DNA of 64,000 nt from Terrimonas_B sp041743125 (GTDB taxonomy: Bacteria > Bacteroidota > Bacteroidia > Chitinophagales > Chitinophagaceae), in the NCBI GenBank assembly GCA_041743125.1, contig JBGTNK010000171.1:1-64000 (forward strand). Direction: 5' to 3'. Of this stretch, positions 28,942 through 37,594 are shown in pieces. How positions within the stretch are numbered: position 1 is the stretch's first letter; each line of letters begins with the position of its first letter. The translations under genes were made by a program, and so were the position numbers. Below the pieces are notes generated by a model. That model saw nothing but the letters and a program-made list of their open reading frames with translations, was not told the origin of the DNA and ran no database searches.

Positions 28942-29757
28942 TTAAAACCGGATACAAAAATTTTGCTTCTCTTTAAACTCCTTTCTAAAAATTACGATGC
29001 CAATAAAAAAAAGATCAATACTGCACATAACCTCGGGATGGTTCTTAATAAGATCCCATGCCTGTTCCATCTCCCTGCTCCAGTGAATATCATCAAAAAC
29101 AAATATGGATTGATTATTCCGCACTGACAAAAGCTGGTAAAAATATTTAACAGTGGGTTCATACCGGTGATTGCCATCTACAAATGCAAAATCAACAGAG
29201 GAGTATTCTTTTGCTTCTTTTGTTTCTTTTATCACACCTGGTAAATTTTCATCAAACTGACCTTGAATAATTTCAACATTACTGATATCCAGTGATGCTA
29301 AATTCTGACGACCTAACGTAACCAAAGCATGCGCTCCTTCCAGTGTAACCAGTTTGGCTAAAGGATTGGCAAGGGACAAATAAGCCGTAGTAATACCCAA
29401 TGAGGTCCCTAATTCCAACATGTTTTGTGGTTGATAATATTTTATGATCCGAAAAAGCAACTGTCCGTACTTCGCGGGTTTGGCTGCGTTTTTTGCAATT
29501 GATGCTACCGTTCTTTGGTTCGACTTACTCGTAACGGACCCGGCTCCCCAATCTTCAATCGTTATTTCCGATTGATCTTGTAACAATTGGGTACGAAGTT
29601 TTTCAACTTCGAAGTAGGCCGGATAAATCGTTTTGTCATTAAGAACGCTGCTGATAAATTCAAAAACAAACGGAGAGTGCATCCCATGCCCTTTCCCATT
29701 ACTTGCAGAAAAATAATAACCAAGATATCTTAGGCTAAGTTGAAATTTGGAATACAT
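28942..29757 (-). CDS. Class I SAM-dependent methyltransferase, unknown target
   Basis: This 271-residue protein has a helical N-terminal region with the segment GHGMHSPFVFEFI, and then a Rossmann-type SAM-binding core. Motif I is MLELGTSLGITTAYLS, followed by LVTLEGAHALVTLGRQN, the acidic strand SVDFAFVDGNHRYEPTVKYF, and FVFDDIHWSREMEQAW. The pattern resembles Methyltransf_24/O-methyltransferase-like families, but no substrate can be named. It lies 49 bp downstream of folA and may be transcribed with thyA and folA. Confidence 0.8.
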   Translation of the reverse strand: MYSKFQLSLRYLGYYFSASNGKGHGMHSPFVFEFISSVLNDKTIYPAYFEVEKLRTQLLQDQSEITIEDWGAGSVTSKSNQRTVASIAKNAAKPAKYGQLLFRIIKYYQPQNMLELGTSLGITTAYLSLANPLAKLVTLEGAHALVTLGRQNLASLDISNVEIIQGQFDENLPGVIKETKEAKEYSSVDFAFVDGNHRYEPTVKYFYQLLSVRNNQSIFVFDDIHWSREMEQAWDLIKNHPEVMCSIDLFFIGIVIFRKEFKEKQNFCIRF

Positions 29758-29806
29758 GAAGATTTATGTGAAATGATCATAAGCATTTGTAACCGGGCCG
29801 CTGCAT

Positions 29807-30298
29807 TCAGATTTTTTCCCAAACCTGGAATGAATAATTATATGCATGTTTTGCATCGGATTCATAATTCTTCTGGCTTACCAGCTCCCATATTCGGGTA
29901 TCAATAACAGGGAAAAAAGTATCCGCTTCAAATTCTGAATCAACCCGGGTCATATGTATCCGGCTGGCCTTATCAAAAACAGATGCATATATTTCACCGC
30001 CACCTATTACCATCATTTCCTTTACATCCATTTCCTTCACCAGGAAAACCGCATCATCAAAACTGGCAACAGGAATTACTGAATCCGCTTTCCACCCGGT
30101 CTTTTTTGTAAGCACAATGTTTTTCCTTCCGGGCAACGCTTTTCCCAGGGATTCAAACGTCTTTCGGCCCATAACAACCGGCATACCCCAGGTTACGTTT
30201 TTAAAATATCGCATATCGTTTGGCAAACGCCATAACAATTTGTTAGATTTTCCAATGGCATTATTATTTGAAGCAGCCACTACAAGAGATATGATCAT
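29807..30298 (-). CDS. folA: Dihydrofolate reductase
   Basis: I start at the ATG at 30298 (MIISLVVAASNNNAIGKSN) rather than the GTG two codons upstream. Conserved DHFR features are NAIGKSNKLLWRLPNDMRYFK (Trp and the active-site Asp in the LPND segment), PVVMGRKTFESLGKALPGR for NADPH binding, and MVIGGGEIYASVFD. The enzyme reduces dihydrofolate to tetrahydrofolate, the product that thymidylate synthase oxidises. thyA is the gene immediately upstream on the same strand, so the two form a functional pair. Confidence 0.95.
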   Translation of the reverse strand: MIISLVVAASNNNAIGKSNKLLWRLPNDMRYFKNVTWGMPVVMGRKTFESLGKALPGRKNIVLTKKTGWKADSVIPVASFDDAVFLVKEMDVKEMMVIGGGEIYASVFDKASRIHMTRVDSEFEADTFFPVIDTRIWELVSQKNYESDAKHAYNYSFQVWEKI

Positions 30299-30484
30299 GT
30301 GCACCCGGTATTATTCCCGCCTATAAACTTTTCTTTGGTAATAAAATAAATTTGAAAAGTTTGCAGTTAGGGAAGTAAATAAAAATGTTCCATTGCAAAA
30401 ATAAGAAGATCCAATTCCACTTATTAACTTCTTCAACTCATCAAAAATCTTTTGAAGGCTGAGTATAGCAATTGAGAGAAATGA

Positions 30485-31309
30485 TCATACTGCCACCGGA
30501 GCCTTTATTGCCGGGTGAGCCTGGTAATTTTCAAGACTAAAATCCCCGAAATTAAAATCGAAAATGTTTTTTATTGCAGGGTTTAATTTCATTACCGGTA
30601 ATAGAAAGGGTGTACGTTCCAATTGCAAATTCACCTGGTCCAGGTGATTATTGTAAATATGTACATCACCAAATGTATGTATGAACTCGCCGGGTTCCAG
30701 GCCACAAACCTGTGCTATCATCAGCGTTAATAAAGCATACGAAGCAATATTAAACGGAACGCCCAAAAATACATCCGCACTCCGCTGGTATAGCTGGCAT
30801 GAAAGGCTACCTTTTGACCCCGGTTGAGCATCGGGGTTAGCCGGTGTTACGTAAAATTGAAATATAGTATGACAAGGCAACAGGGCCATTTCGGGAAGCT
30901 CGGCCACATTCCATGCACTTATAATTAAGCGCCGGCTGTCCGGATTGCTTTTTATTTGGTCAATCAAATCCTTCACCTGGTCTACAATTTTACCGTCTTT
31001 TCCTTCCCAGCTTCGCCATTGTTTCCCGTACACCGGTCCCAGGTCTCCATTCTCATCAGCCCACTCATCCCATATCTTAATTCCGTTTTCTTTCAGGTAT
31101 GCAATATTCGTTTCCCCTTTCAAAAACCAAAGCAATTCATGAATGATGCTTTTCAGGTGAATTTTTTTTGTGGTTACCAGAGGAAATCCTTTTTGAAGGT
31201 TAAACCTTAGCTGGTAGCCGAAACAACTTTGTGTGCCGGTGCCAGTACGGTCCGTTTTCTGTACTCCATTATCCAGGATATGCTTAAGTAAACCGAGGTA
31301 TTGTTGCAT
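30485..31309 (-). CDS. thyA: Thymidylate synthase
   Basis: This 274-residue ThyA-type synthase has the catalytic Cys146 in ALLPCHTIFQFYV, the dUMP-binding Arg/Ser region RRLIISAWNVAELPEM, and FGDVHIYNNHLDQV. It makes dTMP from dUMP with methylene-tetrahydrofolate. Compared with E. coli ThyA there is an insertion of about ten residues (ANPDAQPGSKG) just after the catalytic strand and before LSCQLYQRSADVFLG. folA follows 186 bp downstream. The box CTAACTTGCGCCC just before the ATG resembles the -7 boxes found at other genes here but lacks one T. Confidence 0.96.
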   Translation of the reverse strand: MQQYLGLLKHILDNGVQKTDRTGTGTQSCFGYQLRFNLQKGFPLVTTKKIHLKSIIHELLWFLKGETNIAYLKENGIKIWDEWADENGDLGPVYGKQWRSWEGKDGKIVDQVKDLIDQIKSNPDSRRLIISAWNVAELPEMALLPCHTIFQFYVTPANPDAQPGSKGSLSCQLYQRSADVFLGVPFNIASYALLTLMIAQVCGLEPGEFIHTFGDVHIYNNHLDQVNLQLERTPFLLPVMKLNPAIKNIFDFNFGDFSLENYQAHPAIKAPVAV

Positions 31310-31445
31310 GGGCGCAAGTTAGGAAGAAAGCATTAAGCATGGAGAACAGTACATTCACCGGTGGGGAAATTGTGTATTGGAAATTTCGTTCACCCCCGCT
31401 CCCGCTTCATTCCTTATTTTTTAATACATGACCTGTCAGAAATTT

Positions 31446-32654
31446 TTAATGTACGGCCATATCTTCTTTCTCAGTATTCATGTATTCAGTTCTTAAACTA
31501 ATTACCGGAGATTTTGAAATTCCATCCTTCATAATGGTAGCAAGTTCATTGTACATCCGCTGGAATAATTGTTTATGAACAGAAAGACTTTGCCCAATTT
31601 CCTCATTCTTTTGGGTTTCAGTAAATAGTTGATTTTCCAGGGACGATACTCTTTCATTACTGCTGGCCAATGCAACATTTATTTTATCCTGCTCCTCTTT
31701 GCCTTCCCGGAGGGCATTCTCTAACCGGTTTATATGTTCTTGTTTCAAAGAAACACCCTGGTCTTTTTCTTTCAACTGCTCTTCCAGCCTACAAACTAAA
31801 ACCTGCGTTTTATCAATTTCCTCATTTTTATGGATCAATTCATTGTGGAGTGTTTCCACCTTCTGGCTATGAAGCATCTTGCTTTCCTCCAATTCAGAGG
31901 CCAGCTTTGCAAATTCATTCTCCCACTGATTACTATTCTTTATTCTTTGCTCTAGTTGGTTTTGCAAAAAATCGATTTGCGCTTTTTTCTCAAGCAGCAC
32001 CTCATGTACATATTTTTGTTCGGCTACTTTTTCTTTCAACATGGCGTTCTCTTCTATCCACCGGACCAAAACCATATTTTTTTCTTCACCCGAAGTCGTA
32101 TGGATCTTTAATTGATCCTGCAAGGACTGATTCTCTTCTTCGAGCAATTTGTATGACCCTGTAATCCGGTCCATAGCTGCCAGCATTTCCTCTTTTTCAA
32201 TTTTGGCCGCTTTTGTAATTTTTGATATTTCTTCCTGCAGTACTTGAGGCATTGAATCAGAATTGTTTCCCATATCGTCTTTTTTATTATTTAAAAATTG
32301 GCTGGTAGCATACCGGGCCAGGCCAGCATTTGTGATTTCCAACTTTTCAAAATCACGGCGCAGCGCCATATAGCGGGCATGATTATAGGATAGCCTGTTT
32401 TTATATTTACCAATAAGAACTGAATGATCAAACAGGACATACTCACCATCTCCACGGGTAAAGCCCATTTGTTCAGGAGAAGCTGTTGTTAGCTTTTCAT
32501 CTATATTTTCATCCGTGAAAACTGCTGACCTCTTTTTCCGATAATGAAAAAATATCGTCACCAGCACCGCCAATAACAAAACGGGCAGAACGATCCAACA
32601 GAATACCTGTATGAATTTTATAAATTCAAACGACGGGCCGGAGGTTAAAAGCAT
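31446..32654 (-). CDS. Membrane-anchored coiled-coil protein of unknown function
   Basis: This 402-residue protein has one N-terminal transmembrane helix (about residues 15-38, followed by the basic stretch HYRKKR). A short region of about 90 residues comes next, and then a nearly continuous coiled coil from about residue 130 to 370, rich in Glu, Gln, Lys and Leu heptads. The last 25 residues look disordered. The basic residues after the helix predict a cytosolic coiled coil. I do not recognise a named family. It lies upstream of thyA on the same strand with 136 bp between them. Confidence 0.65.
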   Translation of the reverse strand: MLLTSGPSFEFIKFIQVFCWIVLPVLLLAVLVTIFFHYRKKRSAVFTDENIDEKLTTASPEQMGFTRGDGEYVLFDHSVLIGKYKNRLSYNHARYMALRRDFEKLEITNAGLARYATSQFLNNKKDDMGNNSDSMPQVLQEEISKITKAAKIEKEEMLAAMDRITGSYKLLEEENQSLQDQLKIHTTSGEEKNMVLVRWIEENAMLKEKVAEQKYVHEVLLEKKAQIDFLQNQLEQRIKNSNQWENEFAKLASELEESKMLHSQKVETLHNELIHKNEEIDKTQVLVCRLEEQLKEKDQGVSLKQEHINRLENALREGKEEQDKINVALASSNERVSSLENQLFTETQKNEEIGQSLSVHKQLFQRMYNELATIMKDGISKSPVISLRTEYMNTEKEDMAVH

Positions 32655-32973
32655 GCAAGAAATTTTGAGTAGAATTTTTACATATAGTTTATATGTTCAG
32701 CATCATGATCAGGAATTTGCAGGAGGTTATTAATTCAGAAGAATCAAAAATATTTTTATTATTAGCAATTTGGGTTCAATAATGATACCAAATGAAAATG
32801 CAATTAGCTCATACCTGTAAATTTGGCGGATAGCAATCTTAAAAAAAAGATAAAAAAAGAAATGAGCGGAAGAATACGTGGCGGATATTAAAAAAAACCG
32901 GAATGCGTGAATCTTATTGGCCAATGATACATGATAGAAACCGGTCCAGGATGATTTAACCGATTTTGAAAAA
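32655..32973. other. Intergenic region without a recognisable gene
   Basis: This AT-rich spacer carries one weak minus-strand ORF (64 codons, hydrophobic, no start context), which I judge to be chance. No RNA gene or terminator is evident. Confidence 0.5.
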
Positions 32974-34203
32974 TTATTGATGCCTTCTTTTTAATTCATT
33001 TTTTATCAACCCTAATTCCCTTCCTGTTTGCCCCTTGACTGAAGTATTTTCCTGGGCACGCCGCATCAGGTATGGAATAACATCTTTGATAGGTCCAAAT
33101 GGCAAATACTTGCTTACACTGCATCCCGCATGTGCCAGGTTGAAAGTAATATTATCGCTCATGCCATATAACTGGCTAAAATGAATATGCGGATGATCAA
33201 GCGATAATTTTTTTTCTTTTAGAAGTTGTGTTGCCAGTAAATTACTGTATTCATTATGTGAAGCTACGATCAGTGCGATCCGGGAAATATGGTCGATACA
33301 AAACCTGATTCCTTCATTATAATCCCTGTCGCTTGATTCTTTATCGGGTTGAATAGGTGAAGGATAATTTTTTTCATGGGCCCGTTTTCTTTCTTTTTCC
33401 ATATAGGCACCCCGAACGAGTTTAGCGCCTAATATAAAATTTCTTTCCTCTGCTGCTTCATAAGAATGTTTTAAAAACGGTAACCGGTCATGACGATAAT
33501 GTTGAATGGTATTATACACCACCACATTTTTTTTATTAAATGTATCCATCATCAGGATCGTTAAGGCATCCACAGCATCCTGAATCCATGTTTCTTCCGC
33601 ATCTACTAAAACCCCTACCTTTTTACTTGCCGCTGTTTCACAGATATACATCATACGCCTCCTTACCCTGTGCCATTCTTCTTTTTCCTCCACAGGCAAA
33701 TCATCAACTGCTTTTAAATATCTTTTCATTAAAGTACCTTCTCCTTTATGCATCATATCATCCAGCTTTTCTAATAAAGAAAACCTGGCAAACCCTGTAA
33801 CTTTGATACTCATGAATGGAATATTGGGTTGGGTGGCTGCATACTGAATTACCCTGATAAATTCTTCGGTAGAATGATCAAATCCTTTTTCTCCATCATC
33901 GCCTCCTTCTACACCATAATCCAAAATAACCTGCACATGGTATTTTCCCAATTTCTTCGCAACCAGTGAAGTCTCTTCCAAAGTTTCCCCTCCCACAAAC
34001 TGGGAAAAGATGGTATGGCGAATAATTCCATTAACAGGCAATCCTGCTTTAATAGCCCAGGGGGTAAATTTTGTACCCAATTTTACCAGCCAGGGTTTGC
34101 CCATTGAAGAAAATAAAAACCTGGCCTTTTTTAACTGCTTGTCGGATTTATATTCAAATGCAAATTCAGTATTGTCAAAAGAGATAACATCAGGAAGTTT
34201 CAT
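32974..34203 (-). CDS. Proline dehydrogenase
   Basis: This 409-residue monofunctional PRODH has the (beta/alpha)8 barrel typical of FAD-dependent proline oxidases. Recognisable segments are VGVLVDAEETWIQDAVD, LGAKLVRGAYMEKERKRA (substrate/FAD contact) and the C-terminal YLPFGPIKDVIPYLMRRAQENTS, whose YxxRRxxEN-like ending binds the proline carboxylate. It oxidises proline to pyrroline-5-carboxylate, passing electrons to quinone. The second pathway enzyme, P5C dehydrogenase, is encoded at 56-58 kb. A TAnnTTTG box lies 20 nt upstream of the ATG. Confidence 0.93.
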   Translation of the reverse strand: MKLPDVISFDNTEFAFEYKSDKQLKKARFLFSSMGKPWLVKLGTKFTPWAIKAGLPVNGIIRHTIFSQFVGGETLEETSLVAKKLGKYHVQVILDYGVEGGDDGEKGFDHSTEEFIRVIQYAATQPNIPFMSIKVTGFARFSLLEKLDDMMHKGEGTLMKRYLKAVDDLPVEEKEEWHRVRRRMMYICETAASKKVGVLVDAEETWIQDAVDALTILMMDTFNKKNVVVYNTIQHYRHDRLPFLKHSYEAAEERNFILGAKLVRGAYMEKERKRAHEKNYPSPIQPDKESSDRDYNEGIRFCIDHISRIALIVASHNEYSNLLATQLLKEKKLSLDHPHIHFSQLYGMSDNITFNLAHAGCSVSKYLPFGPIKDVIPYLMRRAQENTSVKGQTGRELGLIKNELKRRHQ

Positions 34204-34223
34204 ACAATGGTAAAAATGATGCG

Positions 34224-34231
34224 CAAAAGTA
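34224..34231 (-). promoter_or_regulatory. TAnnTTTG -7 promoter box for proline dehydrogenase
   Basis: The minus strand reads TACTTTTG, an exact consensus match, ending about 20 nt before the ATG at 34203. Confidence 0.5.
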
Positions 34232-34352
34232 AGGCAAAGACATTTGACAAGTTATATTAAGAACTCTGAAATGACCCTGGTAATATTTCGTATCAACCTG
34301 TCATAAGCCAATTCCAAAAGCAACTAATTGAACGATTCTTTGCCTGGCCCTA

Positions 34353-34360
34353 TATCTTTG
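34353..34360 (+). promoter_or_regulatory. TAnnTTTG -7 promoter box for the acyl-CoA thioesterase gene
   Basis: TATCTTTG is an exact consensus match and ends 16 nt before the ATG at 34377, giving a leader of about ten bases. Confidence 0.55.
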
Positions 34361-34376
34361 CGAAAATTTTAGACAT

Positions 34377-34892
34377 ATGAAATCCCGCAATGCAACCGGT
34401 AGCATTACCATTATGACAGAACTTGTATTACCAAACGACACAAATGTTTTTGGTAACCTGATGGGTGGACGTTTAATGTACTGGATGGATATTGCAGCCG
34501 CCCTGTCAGCGCAAAGACATTGCAACTCAGCCATCGTAACCGCTTCAGTCGATAATATCTCTTTCGAAAACCCAATAAGGCTGGGAAATGTAGTACATAT
34601 CCAGGCAAAAATTTCAAGAGCTTTCACTACATCAATGGAAATCTATCTTAAAGTATGGGGAGAGGATTTGAAAACGCAGCACAAATACAAAAGCAATGAA
34701 GCCTATTACACTTTTGTTGCATTGGATGCTGATAACAGGCCCATACCTGTTCCCGAATTAATTCCGGAAACGGATGAAGAAAAAAAACTATTTGACGGAG
34801 CTTTGAGAAGAAGGCAAATACGACTGATACTCGGCGGTAAGATGAAGCCTGATGATGCTACCGAATTAAAAGCCCTTTTTAAACCCGAATAA
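34377..34892 (+). CDS. Acyl-CoA thioesterase (hotdog fold, YciA/BACH type)
   Basis: This 171-residue single-hotdog protein has the family signature LVLPNDTNVFGNLMGGRLMYWMD (catalytic Asn/Asp region) and ASVDNISFENPIRLGNVV. It hydrolyses acyl-CoA to free acid and CoA, with chain-length preference unknown. The C-terminal extension of about 45 residues (ending KPDDATELKALFKPE) is mostly charged. The stop codon is 1 bp from the stop of the convergent mutS2-like gene. Confidence 0.9.
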   Translation: MKSRNATGSITIMTELVLPNDTNVFGNLMGGRLMYWMDIAAALSAQRHCNSAIVTASVDNISFENPIRLGNVVHIQAKISRAFTTSMEIYLKVWGEDLKTQHKYKSNEAYYTFVALDADNRPIPVPELIPETDEEKKLFDGALRRRQIRLILGGKMKPDDATELKALFKPE

Positions 34893-34893
34893 C

Positions 34894-36999
34894 CTAATCT
34901 TCATTAATTTTTTCTTTTACCACTACCAAATCTTTTATCTCCACCTGCATTGGCAATAATCCAATTTTTACAACAGCTCTCTTGCCTCTCAATTCCATTA
35001 CCTGTCCTACCTGGTGGTTGCGTTTCATTTTCACTTTATCTCCTGCCTTAATTTCACCACCCACTTCATCAAACCTGGAATCAATTTTCTTCTGCATTTT
35101 ATTGACCTTTTTTTGTTCATTTTTTTTAAACAACAAGGCCTCCATTTGATGGATTACTTTATTCTTGTTCTCTGCTTTTCTCCATTCTATCAGGATCTGT
35201 TTTATTTTTCGCTCCATGTCTTTCAGGTTACTGATCTTATCTTCAGATATCCTGTTTTGCTCTTTTAATAATTCCAATTGCTGCAGATGCTTTTCTTTAT
35301 TCAGCACCTGTTGCATTTCCTTTCTTAATTTTTCATTTGCCTGGACAAGGTGCTGTAATTCCGTTTCCCTTTTTTCAAGGTCTTTCAGATCCTGTTCGGT
35401 GCGGTTTAATAATTTATCCAACCTGAATTGATCAAGGTCCACCAAATCTTTCGCTCTTTTAATAAGTGATTTATCTAATCCAATTCTTTCAGCAATAGAA
35501 AAAGTATAAGAGCTTCCTGGTTTGCCGGTTATAAGCTTATAGAGAGGTTTCAGGTTTTTTTCATCAAATCCCATCGCTCCATTGATGATACCGGGCGTTT
35601 TGCCTGCCATCACCTTCAAATTAAGATAATGCGTGGTAACAATCCCCATCGCATGTTTTTTTGCCAGCTCCTGCAGGATAACCTCAGCAAAGGCACCCCC
35701 CAGGTTTGGATCGCTGCCGCTCCCCAACTCATCAATAAAAAAAAGCGTTTTGCCATTTGAATTATCTATGAAATGCTTCATGTGGATCAGGTGACTGCTA
35801 TAGGTACTCAACTCAAATTCCAGGCTTTGCGTGTCTCCAATATGGATCATCAGTTGTTTGAAAATACCAAACTGTGAGGAAGGATGAACAGGCACCAGCA
35901 GGCCGCTTTGTACCATCATTTGCAACAGGCCAACTGTTTTTAAGGTAACCGTTTTGCCACCTGCATTAGGGCCACTGATCACCAGTATCCTTTGCGCATC
36001 ATCTAATGTAACGGTAACCGGGATGGTGGGCTTATTTGTTTTTAAGTTGTATAAATATAAAAGAGGATGATAGGCCTGCACCAGGTGCACATGAGCTTTA
36101 TCAGCAATTAATGGAAACTCCCCTTTTATTTCAACAGCCAGTTTTGCCTTTGCCCTGATGAAATCATAATTGCCAACAACAATGTGATAACTATCAAGAA
36201 GCGGGGAATAAGCCGATAATCGCGAGGTAAGCTCCCGTAAAATACGATAGACCTCTCTCCTCTCTTCATTTTCCAATTCACTCACCTGGTTATTAAGATC
36301 CATGGTTTCTTCCGGTTCTACAAAAGCTGTTTTCCTGCTTTCGCTTTCTCCATGTAATATTCCTTTTACGGTTCTTTTTTGCTCGGCAAATACAGCTAAT
36401 ACCCTTCGGCCGTTCATAAAACTTTCTTCAATTTCTGCCAGGTAGCCCTGCTTATTCAACTTTGAAACAATTTTGTCGAACAAGCGCCGCAATTCATTTC
36501 GCTTGCGATAAAGTCCAAGACGGATATCTTTTAAGTCATTGGAGGCTGTATCCTTTACCTGGCCATGGTCATCTATCACTTCATCAATCATTCCAATGAT
36601 CGCTTTTTCGTAATAAGTATTTTCAACAACTTTAAAAAGGGCTCCGTAAGCTGATTTTCGTTCCTGATCGAACCATCGGAATATTTTTTCAATGCTTTCT
36701 GCCAGCTTCCTGATCATTTGTAATTGCTCACCTGCAAGTAAGGCTCCGGGTATGGATAAAAGCTTTAATTCTTTTGAAAGATTAAGAATATAATCGTTTG
36801 GAAAATAAATGCCATTCAATAGCAGTTGCCGGTACTCATGACTTTGCCGCAGTTCGGTATCAATAAAATCAATTCTTGTATGTATACGCAGTTGCTCCGC
36901 CTTAAATTTTGCATATTCGGTCTGGCAATAATCGGCCAGCAAAGTTTTCACCTTATTAAATTCTAGCTGGGAAAAGGCTGATTCGGGAAAAAGTTTCAT
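34894..36999 (-). CDS. MutS2-like ATPase lacking the Smr domain
   Basis: This 701-residue protein has a helical lever/clamp N-terminal region, then a MutS-type ATPase. Walker A is ISGPNAGGKTVTLKTVG, Walker B is TLFFIDELGSGSDP, and a conserved His segment reads GIVTTHYLNLK. A long charged coiled coil follows (residues about 530-640), then a short KOW-like beta domain (EIKAGDKVKMKRNHQVGQVMELRG). Canonical MutS2 proteins are about 780 residues and end in an Smr nuclease domain, but this one stops after the KOW-like part. It lacks the mismatch-recognition N-terminal domains of MutS1. Related proteins act in suppressing recombination or rescuing collided ribosomes. The gene is convergent with the thioesterase gene. 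Confidence 0.88.
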   Translation of the reverse strand: MKLFPESAFSQLEFNKVKTLLADYCQTEYAKFKAEQLRIHTRIDFIDTELRQSHEYRQLLLNGIYFPNDYILNLSKELKLLSIPGALLAGEQLQMIRKLAESIEKIFRWFDQERKSAYGALFKVVENTYYEKAIIGMIDEVIDDHGQVKDTASNDLKDIRLGLYRKRNELRRLFDKIVSKLNKQGYLAEIEESFMNGRRVLAVFAEQKRTVKGILHGESESRKTAFVEPEETMDLNNQVSELENEERREVYRILRELTSRLSAYSPLLDSYHIVVGNYDFIRAKAKLAVEIKGEFPLIADKAHVHLVQAYHPLLYLYNLKTNKPTIPVTVTLDDAQRILVISGPNAGGKTVTLKTVGLLQMMVQSGLLVPVHPSSQFGIFKQLMIHIGDTQSLEFELSTYSSHLIHMKHFIDNSNGKTLFFIDELGSGSDPNLGGAFAEVILQELAKKHAMGIVTTHYLNLKVMAGKTPGIINGAMGFDEKNLKPLYKLITGKPGSSYTFSIAERIGLDKSLIKRAKDLVDLDQFRLDKLLNRTEQDLKDLEKRETELQHLVQANEKLRKEMQQVLNKEKHLQQLELLKEQNRISEDKISNLKDMERKIKQILIEWRKAENKNKVIHQMEALLFKKNEQKKVNKMQKKIDSRFDEVGGEIKAGDKVKMKRNHQVGQVMELRGKRAVVKIGLLPMQVEIKDLVVVKEKINED

Positions 37000-37089
37000 A
37001 ACAATCGTTCCTCGTCTTATTTGTCAGGCAAATTTCGGTAAATGATTCTTAACCAATGGAGCAATGAAACCCTTGTTTATAAATAAAAG

Positions 37090-37113
37090 GCCGGCTGCAT
37101 ATACAACCGGCCA
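37090..37113 (-). terminator. Orphan terminator-like hairpin in an ORF-free gap
   Basis: A GGCCGG...CCGGCC stem (6 bp plus an inner TG/CA pair, loop CATATA) is followed on the minus strand by TTTTATTTAT. This is the form of an intrinsic terminator for a minus-strand transcript arriving from higher coordinates. No minus-strand gene ends here. It lies about 90 bp upstream of the mutS2-like start, so it could also be a leader attenuator. Confidence 0.5.
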
Positions 37114-37594
37114 AAACAACTGCTTAACGAAAAAAAACTGATATGAATTTACATAATTAATTTGTGAATAGTGCACTTCCTGAAAATATTACTTTTACTT
37201 TCCAAATGACCGGGAAAAGAGCTTTCTTATTGATTTATGTATTCACTTTTTAAAGCAATTTAGCTGGTTCCGGGACTGAACCTAAAATAAATTTGCCTGT
37301 AAAGCAAACCACCCGGTTTCCATTTAAACTGGTAAACTCTCAACTACCTTTCAAGCTAGCAAGGAGATTTTACCTCTCCGGAATATTTTGTTATTCATAA
37401 TGTCCATTGAATTTACCCTTCCTTTCTGAATTGAATAATATGGCCGCCTGCCCAGTGATATCCTGAAGAGGATTTACTCCTGAAGTTCTTTCTACCCGCT
37501 GGGAAAGTTATTAAATTGATAAAATGTAAGAATACCGACGAATACTTAAAACCAGGATTTGGCTAACGCCGTAAATTGATTCAATTTGCAATAT
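37114..37594. other. ORF-free region between mutS2-like gene and msrA
   Basis: No coding frame of note was found. The region contains small inverted repeats, for example GGTTC/GAACC around 37266-37282, and could encode a minus-strand small RNA that ends at the hairpin at 37090-37113. It must also hold the msrA promoter. Confidence 0.4.

Noticed and set aside
32730..32924. Hydrophobic 64-codon minus-strand ORF
   Set aside because: It has no start context and biased AT-rich codons, and it lies in an otherwise empty spacer. It is most likely a chance frame.
37266..37282. GGTTC/GAACC hairpin resembling a tRNA T-arm
   Set aside because: The loop does not have the TTCRANN form and no acceptor or anticodon stem can be drawn around it.
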